DNA from: Mytilisepta virgata
Lineage: Eukaryota > Mollusca > Bivalvia > Mytilida > Mytilidae
Length of the DNA: 64,000 bases
Reading direction: 5' to 3'
Assembly (NCBI GenBank): GCA_028015205.1
Contig: CM051516.1
Coordinates: 58,842,230 to 58,906,229, forward strand
Position 1 is the stretch's first letter. The number at the start of each line of letters is the position of its first letter. Below are positions 31,823-43,908 of this stretch, piece by piece. The notes below the pieces were generated by a model. It worked only from the letters and a program-made list of their open reading frames with translations. It made no database searches and was not told the origin of the DNA. A program made the position numbers and the translations under genes.

Positions 31823-34800
31823 TCATAACATGCCATTGAAGTTCTTGTCATACAAGTCTGTGTGATGTTTCTGAAACTGTCTGAGATGTTGTTTCTTGTC
31901 TTTCTGTTGAATGTTGGTGTCGGCAAGGATATTTTTCATCATTTCAACGAGAGCGTTATCAGTGTAAACTTTCGTCTGCTTCTGGTATTCATCAACAGAG
32001 ACTTGACTGCAGTAGATATTTTCTAAAACAGAGAAATTAATAAATGAAATATCATGATATATCTATATTATTTGTACTATCATTATTGACATGTTTATCA
32101 GTAGAGGAAAATGGAATACAGCATCAATGTCTGCAATATTAAAACATCATTTATATACATGAACACAAGACTTATTTTTCGTTTATATTTGAAGGCCAAA
32201 AGAAAAAAATTGTACATGGTAATGATTTTTTCCTCACTATGGCCTCTATCCCTAATAGAACCTTTTCTCTTTGACATATTTTTCACCAAATTAAATTCAA
32301 CATTAATTTTTTTTTGCTTTCTGTATAAGTTAAAAGTAATTTTTCAACCAAAAAAATAATTACCTCTAACTGGTGCGACCTCCCCAGTCTTAAGGTCTTT
32401 AATTCTGGAGTTGACACGGTCATGGATGTTCTTGGGAATTGTGAAGATCTCCTTGACATTCTGTACCATGAAGAGGATAAGAATTCTGGCTAACTTGTTG
32501 GCAATGATCTTATGCTTCAGGATGGCATCAGTGAAAGTGATCAGCATCAGGGTCTCGTTGTTCTCCTGAAAAATGAAATATTATTTTGTAATTTTAAGCC
32601 CATTACAGGATTGCATGTAGTGCGAATCCGGCTTACAGTACATTGAATGTCAGATGCCCTGGAATATAGGCTAATTTTTCAAAATTTTTCTTTATAATAC
32701 ACAAAACTTTCCCACATTCAGGTGCTTTTATATTGGTATATAGCATAATAAGAAAGGTCATGTGATATGGCATTCTTATACTTTATTAAAATGATGCTCA
32801 ATAAAGTACATGACCTTCATCCTAGGAACATGTACTAGAGATTATTGAAAAAAAGTTTTTCGGATGGATTCTTATCAAATATTCTTTAACGAGTAACTAC
32901 AAATATAATGTCAAAATCAGTCTTTATATTGAATATTATTTGTACTATTATGATTAAATTTCATGGCTGTTGGCATTTTTTTTAATATCTCTATTTGTTG
33001 ATTTAATATAGATACCTTAGCATCAATCTGCATGGATTCTTCAGAGGCAGCAGACATAAATTTCAGCAGACGATGAAGTTCTTCACGGACATACCATGGC
33101 AACAGTATCATGTCAAGTTGTAGGGCTTCTATGGCAACCTCGTTCTTCTCTTGAAGTACCAAGTTAAGGATGGCAAGATGGAGGTCGATAAAACTTTCTG
33201 GTAGTAGTGGGTCTTCAACAGTAGTGTAGTACTCGCGGAGAAAGTGGAATGACTGTATCTTGGAAGCAGGTGTAGACTCTCTGATGAAATCTTTCTCTAA
33301 CATTACAATACTGTTGGGGAGGCACTCTATACAGTTGATGGCTGTCTGCATGAAGGGGTCCTGGACACCAAATAGTGGGATGTTCCAGTGCTTGGCAACC
33401 ATGTTGGAAATGATGAGGTTCTGGTGGACCAGTTTCTTGGTAGACTTTTCTTCGTAAAGAAGACCATCCACAAATGAGAGGTCTACAATCTTGAGCAGCT
33501 GACATAGGGAAACTTCTCTCCATAGGTCCTCTATAGCTGAAATATATATAACAATGATAATGTACTATTTTTGAAGTATTTGAAAATATTTATTATGTTT
33601 TACCCACTTATAGCAATATAGCAATTATCCAACATTGAAAACAACTATTTTTCTAACAATAACAATTGAGATTAAAGATATCCATTAGCAAGTGAATTAT
33701 TCAGTTAAATTTTCACTAAGGTTAAGTATTTAAATATTTTATCCCTGATGTTTACCAATGTCAAAATTGTTGCATAAAAACATACCATCTGCGATTTCCT
33801 CATCAAATAGTTCATAACAATTTTTGAATGTAATAAACTAAATAACAGCTTGAGGAATTCAATTATTTTAAAATAAAAAAAAAATAAATTAATATTCATT
33901 TGAGCTAAGATCAATCAATCTCATCCTTTGTAAGCTAGATAAATGTTAATATTCTGTTTTTTTTGTTTTGATGCTCCAAATATTAACCATACCTTCGAGA
34001 GAAACATCTGTACTGTTGAGGTTAGTGGATTCAATGGTTGAAGTGTCAGTACTATGTAATTTGAAGTTATGGTGTTTGAGTGACTTCTGGATGTGGATGA
34101 ACTCTTGAATCTGGTCCTGTTTGATCTCAGCTAAAGGGTTACATAAGGCATCTGTTACCAAGTCTGGTTTCAGGCCAGGGTTTAGTCTGAAAAATAAAGA
34201 AAATAACTCACTATCAGGAAAGAACACATTCTTAATAAAATGTCTAATTCAAAAAGTGTTCTCAATTTTAATTACACAGTGAAATAGCTAAAAAAAGTCA
34301 AAATTAAAAGCTCTAATCTGTCTTTACATGGCACCAGTGAAAGTCTGTCAGGTTCTTTTACAAAATAAAATTTATAAAGCTTTAAACAAAGTAATTATAA
34401 ACATATTAAAAACTGCAGATACAATGGAATACTGTACTTATTTGTTATTCGTATATCCCTTTTTACACCATTTTATTTCGTGTGTACTGTGGTTGGGGAT
34501 GTTGCTCCAATTTTATCAACATATTCCTGTGTCCAATCTTATTAGATGTCGTCTCAATAAAGCCTAACAAATATCATTATCACATTTCCATATTAGCTCA
34601 CAATTTTTGGCAAGGATCAGAAAAAACTCAATTTCAAATGAATTTCTGAGATATAAGTAGGAACTTCATGAAATTTTACTTAATAAGCTAATTCTTCACA
34701 TACCTTAAACTTAAACGTCTGGAGTTGTCCATGATGGAGTACTCTTCATCAGATGATTCTGTGATGGTAGAACTGGTCTCACTGTCAGAATCACAACCAT

Positions 34801-36267
34801 GAAATCTGTAACACTTACTCTGGCTATCTTCAAATGACTTCTTCATCTCACTGTTACGAGAACTGACTGGTGAAAACACATGTCTGTCCATCAATGCCTG
34901 GCATAACTATAAGATAAAAAACATATTGTTAAAATCTTTTACATAGATTTTAATTTTTCAAATCCATTAAATTTGAGTAATAAAAATTTTTTTTACAAAA
35001 TTTGGCAACAAAATATTTCTTTTGGTAATTTGAATTAATATACACTTCCTTTTGGTAATTTGAATTAATATACACAACTTCAAGTGAGATTGCATCAGAA
35101 ATATGTTAATAAATTTTGTTATACATCGTAAAATAATGAAAATATGATTTTTGATCGAAACAAGTAACAGGTTATTTTGTATTGGACTCCTATTAGAAGC
35201 TCATGAGTGAGCTTTGTATGATACAGCTTATACTTGGAGAGAAAAATATTAAAATGAACTTTTTCAGCAGATATTTGTCAGGTAGATGTAATTTACACAG
35301 TTAACTTCCTTTGCCAAAAAATTCTCACTGTAATTGTAGAAAAACATTTAATTTGAACTTAACCCCTTTACAAAAGAGATGTACAATTGTACCTATATAT
35401 TGTTATTAGGGAGCAACCATTTGATTTTTATGGGGGGGGGGGGGGGGCGGCTAGGATCAAATTTGTAATAAAAAAGGCAAGACCAGGATTTTGGCAAAAT
35501 AAAAAGACAGGATCACTTTAGGTGTGAAGAAAAATGCAGGACTTTTGTCAATCAAGATTTTTTTGGGTTTGAATGAAAAAAAAGATTTAGGCTGCAATAG
35601 CGGCCGAAAAAAATATTCAGGACCAAAATCTCCATGAAAAAAATAGGCAGGATCAAACATTTGATACCTTAATAGCCTTTTCCCTGGAGAGGTCTGAGCT
35701 AAAAGTATTCTTCTCACTGAGCAGGTAGGTCAGGACAACATCAACTGCATCTTGGCCAGTGAAGCAGTTCTCGTAAGTCTTCATCTTGATACGACGTCGC
35801 TTCAACTCGACACGGGACTTCAGATGGTCGACAATCTCGTTCCATATCTGAGTTGCCTTAAAAGGACCTGAAAGATAAAAATTTATCATAAGCAAATGAT
35901 GTTACAATTTAATGCCGGATTAAGATTAATCAATTGGACAATTCATTAGAATATAAAAATGTAGCTGGCAAAAAAAGAAAACAAAAATTCCTTATTCCAT
36001 TGCCATGATGTGACATTCTTATCAAGTATGAGAACATAAAACATGTTTTAGAAATAATTTTATTAACCTCCTGGAAGTCAACTTTCATTAACCCTCTGGT
36101 AAATTTTTTGTCAAATTAAAAGAATTTATATCCCTCAGAACTTTAAACTTGATTTTAAATCACTTTTTGGAGAGGGTTTTATTTTAATTGTTGGCAAATA
36201 TCTTACCTGTTCGTGTAGTTTTGCTGAGACGAGATTCATTTAGAGAAATGTTCCCTGTTCTAGTCAT
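31823..36267 (-). CDS. DEPDC7: DEPDC7-like protein, copy C, complete
   Basis: Exons, 5' to 3': 36207-36267, 35668-35867, 34704-34906, 33993-34186, 33016-33536, 32364-32565, 31823-32022 (TGA). Same phases and lengths as copy B, 526 aa, no frame break. The N-terminus is MTRTGNISLNESRLSKTTRT. The exon 4 end (STDVSLEG) resembles copy D (KTDVSPEG), whereas A and B share SEVVSLEG; exons 6-7 are closer to B. Differences unique to C include Met for Ile before LEKDF and Arg for Ser in FHFLREYY. A deletion in intron 2 has brought a MITE remnant to within a few bases of the exon 2 donor, but GTATCA is preserved. Possible poly(A) signal at 31505-31510. This is probably the best-preserved recent copy. Confidence 0.93.
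35409..35665. mobile_element. Right-truncated palindromic MITE in intron 2, copy C
   Basis: Keeps the left terminus gggagcaaccatttgatttt followed by a long G-run and ctaggatcaaa, and ends abruptly at atttgat next to the exon 2 donor. Copies A and B keep the opposite end, whose termini are the reverse complement. A complete ancestral element can be inferred from the three. Confidence 0.65.
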
Positions 36268-36411
36268 GATGTCTAGATGAAGTATCAGTAGAATGAGAAA
36301 GCCTTGTAAGTATTAGATTTTTTTCCTGTTATATGTATTTCTGAAAACTTTTGAATGACTAGACCTACTGTACAACACCTTTTTATATCAATTTTGACTA
36401 ATTGAGATTTT

Positions 36412-36576
36412 CTTGGTTTATATAACTATAATAACATCTCTTATACTTCAAGAGTAATTCCAAACTTTAAAAGTTATAGTAATGAGTGGAAAGCTTGGAT
36501 CATTAGACTGTTGTTTATTTTATCATTGTGGTAGGGAAAAGTGTGTCTACGTTTATTTTGTTAATTGAAACACAAA
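36412..36576 (-). promoter_or_regulatory. Conserved proximal upstream block, copy C
   Basis: Counterpart of 16660-16830, about 145-310 bp upstream of the ATG at 36267. Confidence 0.6.
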
Positions 36577-37136
36577 TAATTGATAGGTAAAAGTGTGGCT
36601 GTGTTTAATATCAATTAATGTACAATTAATTAGTCATTATATTGGGATAAGATGTTTTGTTTTCTTTTTTCAATATTATTACTCTATACTTGAGTATTTG
36701 AGGGTTTGGTTTTTTTTTATATATATACAAGTTGAATCTCTGCTATCTATCTTTCTTTCTTATAATTTCCACATATAACCTGAATACTTAGTATAAAAAA
36801 AAACTTATTCATAAGTTTATATTATCCTTCATAAATAGACTGAATCATGATAAAATAAATTATTGTCTGCATGAAATACACATTTAAAGTGAAAATTTGA
36901 CTTCTATATCATATAAATATTTTCTCCAGAATAAAATTGTTGTAATTATTCATTTGAAAAATTTCACACAGCTTTTATTTTTTATATATTAAGATCTTGT
37001 TGCAAATTTGTAATTCATTTAATATGCTTCTTGATGTAAAATGTCACTTGTGTATTTTCTGTCTTGTTGTTGTACTAGTACTGATAAGCAATGTTGCTTA
37101 AAGTAAATAAATAATTTGAATTTCAACATACTTTAC

Positions 37137-37250
37137 ATTGTAATTACCTGTATCCTGCAGGATACATAAAAGACAATACCTGCTGTAATGATCAGGTGTA
37201 AATTGGGTATTATTACAAGAGAATTGTCATAATTACAAGGTGTCATCATT
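37137..37250 (-). promoter_or_regulatory. Upstream conserved element 1, copy C
   Basis: Counterpart of 17240-17350, with 'acctgtatcctgcaggatac' and 'agacaatacctgctg' intact. Confidence 0.4.
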
Positions 37251-37873
37251 TCAAATTATCACAGTTACTTAATTTGGCAATAATCTTGGGTTAAAAATAA
37301 ATTTAATGTATGTTTTACATTTGCAGCTGTAACAAATATAGAATTACTATGAATATATGCTTTTTCATTAAATTTTTATTTAAACATCACCTTTACTAGT
37401 TCAGTGGAATAAATATTTAAAAACAAATACTGACTTTTATTAATACACATCCTTTCTAGTTTAAGAAACGATTCACATTTTCTTCATATATTTTTTACAA
37501 GCATGGACTCCCATTTCTCCTAGATTAATTTATCTGAAAGAAGTGTTATCTAATTTTTTCTCAAAATTTCCAAAAAAGAAATGGACTAAGGAAAGAATTT
37601 TAACTCAGGAATTTAAGTATGGTTTAAATAAAACATAAATTTATAGATATCATGAATTTCATTTCCTCGTTAAATCCTATATTCCACTTTAGAACATTAA
37701 TAATGTCAAATTTTAATAACTGAAATAAAAAAGAAAATATCAAAAGATAAATTAAGATTATTTTATAAGATTAAGATTATAAGTTGTGTCTTTCAGGAAT
37801 TTCACTTTTTGGAAATGTAAACTGTGATGCATGCATGATATCTGGGTTACATGATATAAATATTTATAACTAC

Positions 37874-37895
37874 CTTGATATAAAGCTTGAACCAT
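37874..37895 (-). CDS. DEPDC7: Candidate alternative first coding exon, copy C
   Basis: Same 22-nt exon as A and B (MVQALYQ plus one base) with donor CAAG|GTAGTT, in frame with exon 2 (GPFKATQIW). Confidence 0.5.
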
Positions 37896-38084
37896 TCTGC
37901 AATTTCTAGAGCTAAAAGATTGTTCATGCAGTGGTGTGGTTAACTAAGAAGGAATTTTACAAATGAATATCTCAAGATAAATCTATATATATAAGAATGG
38001 GATACAGGAAAATGCTACTGTACAATATGTAAAGATGTGTCAATTTTTACACTTTAAAACAATAGTTGTATATTATAGGTAGCT

Positions 38085-38255
38085 GTCACTGATTGGTTTA
38101 CAGCCTAATTAACCTTTACAATTACCCATATCCTGTTACAGACATCAAAGACAATACCTGTTATATTGTATAGGTGTGAAATGGTCAATTAGTACAAAAT
38201 AATTGACCTCATCATTACAATTCTGCCTGTTACCTAATACACAAAGGTGTGAAAT
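38085..38255 (-). promoter_or_regulatory. Upstream conserved element 2, copy C
   Basis: Counterpart of 18270-18440 with the aaagacaatacctg core and the taggtgtgaaat T-box-like word. Confidence 0.4.
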
Positions 38256-39105
38256 AATGTTAATGAACTTAAATAAAGATACTCCAAAGAAATTATATAT
38301 TTTTTTTCTGTTTGTTATCAAAATTAAGTTCTGTGAACAAGTTATATATATTCCATGAACTTAATTTTAACTTGTGTACGTTTGGGAATTTTACGAACTA
38401 ACTTTTTACTATTAAAAAAAGATCAAATTGTCTTATAAATGGATTTGAATATATACAAAGAATTTTTGGAAGGTGCCATATTTAAAGCATTGTAATTTAT
38501 TTTGATTTGAACATTTATCTGTTCCTAATATTTTTTGCTTGTTTTAGTTTCGTACAACATATAATACCTGTCCTACAAGACAAAAAGGTTACAAAAGTAG
38601 TTTAAGTAGAGATAATTTTCAAAGGTAAGTTTACAATGAAAGACAATGGACACCAAGTGGCTTACTTTAAAAAAAAATGGCATTACATGGTTAAAGGTAC
38701 TTAAGTTTCAAAATTTTTAAAACAGCAACATCTCATAAAAAATTGCTCAGCTTCAAGAAAAGCACTTATTATGACATTTAAGGGAGAGCAAAATTATGGT
38801 CGCTAAATTTATATACAGGTTAATATTATACAGAATGCACTATAAAGGGAATGATGGTCTATTAAGACAGGTTATTGTTTAATACAGGTGGTTGATAAAG
38901 CAGCTTTGACTGTACTTTCCTATTTTCCATTGTAATATCATGAACAAATACAATAATGTCTTGCAAATTAGGTGCGGAAAATCAGGAGTACCCGAAGATC
39001 TTTTTATAGTATGGGCTACATATATGAAAATTCCATACAATTCTTCTTCTCCCAATAACCTGAAGATTTTAAATGTGCACTGCCCAGAGGCAGGGGTTGA
39101 GTACA

Positions 39106-39290
39106 CTTAAAACAGGTTTAACCCCACAACTGTTCAGTGTCTATGACAAGTCAGTATATCATGACTGTTGTTTTGCTGTTCAAAGTTGTGTTTTGTTCTT
39201 TGATGTTATTTTCATGTGAAGGTCGGTCAATTTATTGGTATCAAATGATTGGCAAGTCATTTTTTATCTTTCCTGTCATCTGTTCTCTTA
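39106..39290 (+). repeat. Mytilid 'ggtttaaccccac' interspersed repeat
   Basis: Shares 'ggtttaaccccac(a/c)actgttcagtgtct', 'caagtcag' and 'tttgatgttatttt'-like segments with the copy at 45798-45990. I recognise the motif as a common mussel dispersed repeat. No coding function. Confidence 0.6.
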
Positions 39291-39750
39291 TTCATACTGT
39301 CACACATACAGACATTTTTATTTCTAGTACCGGTAAAGTAACATTCCAAATTGCAGCCCTTTTCTGATTTTGGTTCTTCACCCTGATCCCCAGTATGCCA
39401 AATCCATATTGCCGAATCTCAAATTGCAGATTCCCAAAATTGCCAACATATACAGAGAAGAAAACAAAGATACATCTGAATACCAAATTTGTAATAAACA
39501 TGTAAAATTATGACACAATCTAAATTTTACATATTTTTTACAAATTTGGTAAGATGTTCGTCATTTTTGAAAGTTTAAACAAAATAGTTCTAATTAAGAG
39601 GTATTTACAGTTGTAATGTTTTTATTCAATATGTAGCGCTGAAAAAATAAAGATTACAGAGATTGCGTTGTGATTATTTTATTCCGAACAGAAGAATGAT
39701 GTGCCAATATTGTCTCCTTTTATTCTGTCCATACAGGTTCTGCTTGTCCC

Positions 39751-40135
39751 CAATCTAATTAAAAACCAATCTATCATCGCTCCCGTTTTCTGATATGTCG
39801 CGTGGGAGATCTAACGAAATCCGCTTTGAGGTCACATGTGAGTGAACTGGAACTTATGAATTTATAATGATATGCAAATGAGTTGACTTCCTATCAATAA
39901 GCCAATCAAAAAAATTTATGAATTCTGGGGACTGACGATTTTTTCGTTAATAAAATGAGTTACATCCCTTTACCACACCATCAACTTACAAGATCGCCTA
40001 AGCCACAATTTCATTGGTCGAACAGGACACACCTACGAGGTCACTCACATGTGACCTCAATGCGGGTTTCGTTAGATCTCCCACACGACATATCAGAAAA
40101 CGGGAGCGATGAGAGATCGGTTTTTAATTAGATTG
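39751..40135. mobile_element. 385-bp MITE with 95-bp TIRs and 9-bp TSD (Mutator-like)
   Basis: Arms at 39751-39845 and 40041-40135 are inverted copies with about five mismatches in 95 bp, starting caatctaattaaaaacc. The element is flanked by a perfect 9-bp direct repeat, gcttgtccc (39742-39750 and 40136-40144). Long TIRs with a 9-bp target duplication are typical of MULE-type elements. No transposase, so non-autonomous. Confidence 0.85.
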
Positions 40136-40824
40136 GCTTGTCCCAAGATTAACACATAAAATAAGTAGTTCTATTAACCGTTCCTATCCTTAGAAATGTC
40201 TTTTTTATTAACAATTAGCAATAATATTGTTTTAAATAGCCAAAATCAGTAAGTATTTTGGGAATCAGCAATATAGGTTTGGCAAACTCCCAATTGGATA
40301 AAATTTCCAATCTCAGAACAATTTCGCAATATAACAATCGGTAAATTGGACATTGGAAATCTTGGAATCTGCAATTTGGAATGCTGCAATCTAGTACTGA
40401 TTCCATAGTAGCATTTTATTATACCTTAGATATATTTTTCTATAATAAATACATGCACAATAATTTCACTATTTTTAACATTTTCAGTGATTTAACTATT
40501 TTCCCCGGTCACCGGTCAATAGTTTCCAAACTATTTTCCCTCAAAAAACTATTTTCCCTCTTCAAGTTACGTTGTTTCGCGGATTTTTAATCCCGGGCAC
40601 GGGATTGGCTGGGAGGTTTTAGCCGACCCGTTCGGAAGCTCACGCGTTATAGGTTATCGTCAATGCTGAATCCCGAGATGATAGAAAAAGGGATATGTCA
40701 TGGTGAGAACATGAATTTAAAAAAAAATAATGGACTCTGTCACTCGATCATGCATCTCGGGTACGTACACATGACTTAAATTTTGCCTTAATTATCTCTT
40801 GTGTTTCTTTCGGTATAATAAAAC

Positions 40825-40941
40825 ACTTACTGACTGAGTAGTCGGGGAATAGTAAGTTTATTGTCCCTCTGAACAACTATTGCCCCTCGGCGTTGCCTCG
40901 GGGCAATAAACTTACTATTCCCCTCTTACTCAGTCAATAAG
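40825..40941. mobile_element. Foldback/palindromic element
   Basis: Arms of about 43 bp (40825-40867 and 40899-40941; acttactgactgagta, ggggaatagtaagtttattg and complements) around a 31-bp centre that itself contains gcccctcggcgttgcctcgggg. Few mismatches. Probably a small MITE; no clear target duplication. Confidence 0.6.
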
Positions 40942-41550
40942 TATAAACTAGCCAGCAATTCATTCTGAATGCAATTTTTTAAAACTTCATACATCTGTGT
41001 TTTGAACTATTTGGATAATTAATTATTTTTTTAAAAACCTGTTTATTTTTCTTTTTACTTGAGTAATGGCACATCTGAATTTTGTATGGAACAGATTTTC
41101 ATGCTTTCATCAAGACAAAAAAAATAAATTGGAACTCCCCAAAATAATTATAATTCCACAGAATATCGTAAATTTTTCATATATAACACTAGAAATTCTG
41201 TCATATTCTTTATTCCTGTCATGTTATAAATGATATGACTGTGAAAGTACAATATTTACATATTACACAGAAAAAAGTGTTGCTTAGCAACTATTATATC
41301 ATAAATTCAAATATCAATCTATGATTTATTTGGCACTAATAATACAAAATATGAGACAATGTAATATCATACAACGTGAGATCACCTAATACATAAATCT
41401 CTCAAAAAATTTAACAATTTACAAATAAAATCTGTACAATTTTCTATTTACAATTTACAATAAATTAATGTCTGTGAGACAATATATTACAAATATTGCA
41501 CTGAAGTTTACAACCTAGCTAGAGGTTCACAGTACTATTGGGGTACTAGT

Positions 41551-43872
41551 TCATAACATGCCATTGAAGTATTTGTTGTACAAATCTGGGTGGTATTTCT
41601 GAAACTGACGCAGACGTTGTTTCTTATCTTTTAGATGAAGGTTTGTGTCATCAAGGATATTGTTCATCATCTTGGCAAGACCATTTTCAGTACATATTTC
41701 AGACTGTGTCTGGTATTCATCAATAGAAACCTGACTGCAGTAAGCATTTTCTGAAATTAAAAAGTACAAAAATCTTATGCAAGCAAAAATATGTGTGTGA
41801 CAACAAAAAAGTTTTGTGATCATTTTACAGAATCGATCGGTCATACATATTATAAGCTTATTATATATAAACCTCCAAGACAGTCTTCAGTAACCTCTGT
41901 GTACTTAAGTGAGAAATATTTTTGAATTATCTCCCTGTACAAAATTATGGTATGCAGAGAGGGACATAATTTTTCATTTACATACAAATAAAGAATTATG
42001 TACACTTTGGACATATATGGTATTAACTTGATTCCAAGTTGTCATTTTTAGTGAATGTACAGTTGAACTGTTCACAAATATTATAAAGTAAAATGAAACA
42101 GAAAATATTTAGATTCTCTAGTCATTGAGTTAAAAACAGCAAGAATTTACAAAATAAATTCAGAAATCTAACTGTGAAACCCCCCCCCCCCCCCCCCCAT
42201 ATTTTCACATTCACATTGATATAATTACCTCTAACTGGTGAGACCTCCCCTGTCTTAAGGTCATCAATTCTGGAGTTTACACGGTCTCTAATCTCCTTGG
42301 GAATTGTGAAGACATCTTTGACATTATGTACCATGAAGAGAATAAGAATTCTGGCTAACTTGTTGGCAACCACCTTGTGTTTCAAAATGGCATCAGTGAA
42401 GGTTATAAGCATGAGAGATTCATTATTCTCCTGAAAATATATATAAATTTATCTCATTAAAATTATATTTATAAAGGTATGAATTGTGTTGTCCTAGAAA
42501 ATATAATTACCCCACATTCCTAACTCACATATACTGTAAATTCAGAAATAAATGTGTGCATTTGTTATTGCTACACTCTTCACATCATCAAAAATGTGAG
42601 TTTTATTTAATGCAATTACAAAGATATTGTAAAGAAAAATCTCTATTAGAATCTATAATGCAAGTTTTTATTATTGCAATCCTTTTTGTGTCGTATTTTT
42701 TGCATTAATAAAAACATGGCAATAATTTCTGAATTTACAGTACTACAAACAGAATATAATGATGATTTACCTCTGTGTGTGAAAATTGTAACAATGCATG
42801 GAACTTAAATAAATGTTTTATCAATGACAAAGATAAAGAGTGGTTTACAAAATAAATGTTTTATCAATGACAAAGATAAAGTGGTTTACAAAATAAAAGT
42901 ATTATCAATGACAAAGATAAAGAGTGGTTTACAGTTTTTTTTAATCAGACCAAGTTTTTTCATTTCCAAATTTAAGATCATTAGGGAGTTATATAAGTCT
43001 GATTCAAATAATGTATTCTTATACACTGTGAATTGTTTTCGCTTAATGATATGGAACAATTCCAGGCTGTATGCATAAGACATATACATTTAGCATTATC
43101 CATGTCGAAATAAGAAATTATAATCTTATAAACCCAATACTAGCACCTAAAATGAATTATATAAATTCCTCTTTGGCTTTTGCATGATCAGTGTTTCAGT
43201 CAATACTATTGTCCCTTTGTGTAGACTATTTGCCATGATAACTCATCCAACTGTAAAGTCCATATGTAATCTGGAAGAGATTGTTTATGATACAATACAC
43301 AGAATACATTCCCTGAATAGATCTCAATTCACAAAATGACATGTAAATACCTTGGCATCGATTTGCATGGCTTCTTCAGAGGCAGCAGACATAAATTTCA
43401 ATAGACGATGAAGTTCTTCACGGACATGCCATGGCAACAGAATCATGTCTAGTCGAAGGGCTTCTATTGCGCCCTTGTCGTTTTGTTGAAGTACCAAGTT
43501 AAGAATGGCAAGATGAAGGTCAATGAAGCTTTCTGGTAGAAGTGGCTCATCAATGGTAGTGTAGTACTCGCTGAGAACATGAAAGGACTGTATCTTGGAA
43601 GCAGGAGTGGAGTCTCTGACAAAATCCTTCTCTAGCACTACAATACCCTTCGGCAGGCATTCTATACAATTGATCGCCGTCTGCATGAAGGGGTCTTTGA
43701 CACCTGATAAAGGTATGTTCCAGTGCTTGGCAACCACATTTGAAATGATGAGGTTCTGGCGAATTTGTTTCTTGGTTGACTTTTCTTCATTTAGGAGACC
43801 ATCAAGGAAAGGTAGGTCTACAATAGTTAACAGCTGACACAGGGCAACCTCCTTCCAAAGGTCTTCTAAAGC

Positions 43873-43908
<36 letters not shown>

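Larger units (their letters stand above)
30711..38600 (-). repeat. Tandem duplication unit C
   Basis: Right-most of the three recent units, holding DEPDC7-like gene C. Homology with A and B fades near 38.6 kb, before the AGGTCA array would be reached, so this is the outer edge of the array. Confidence 0.8.
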
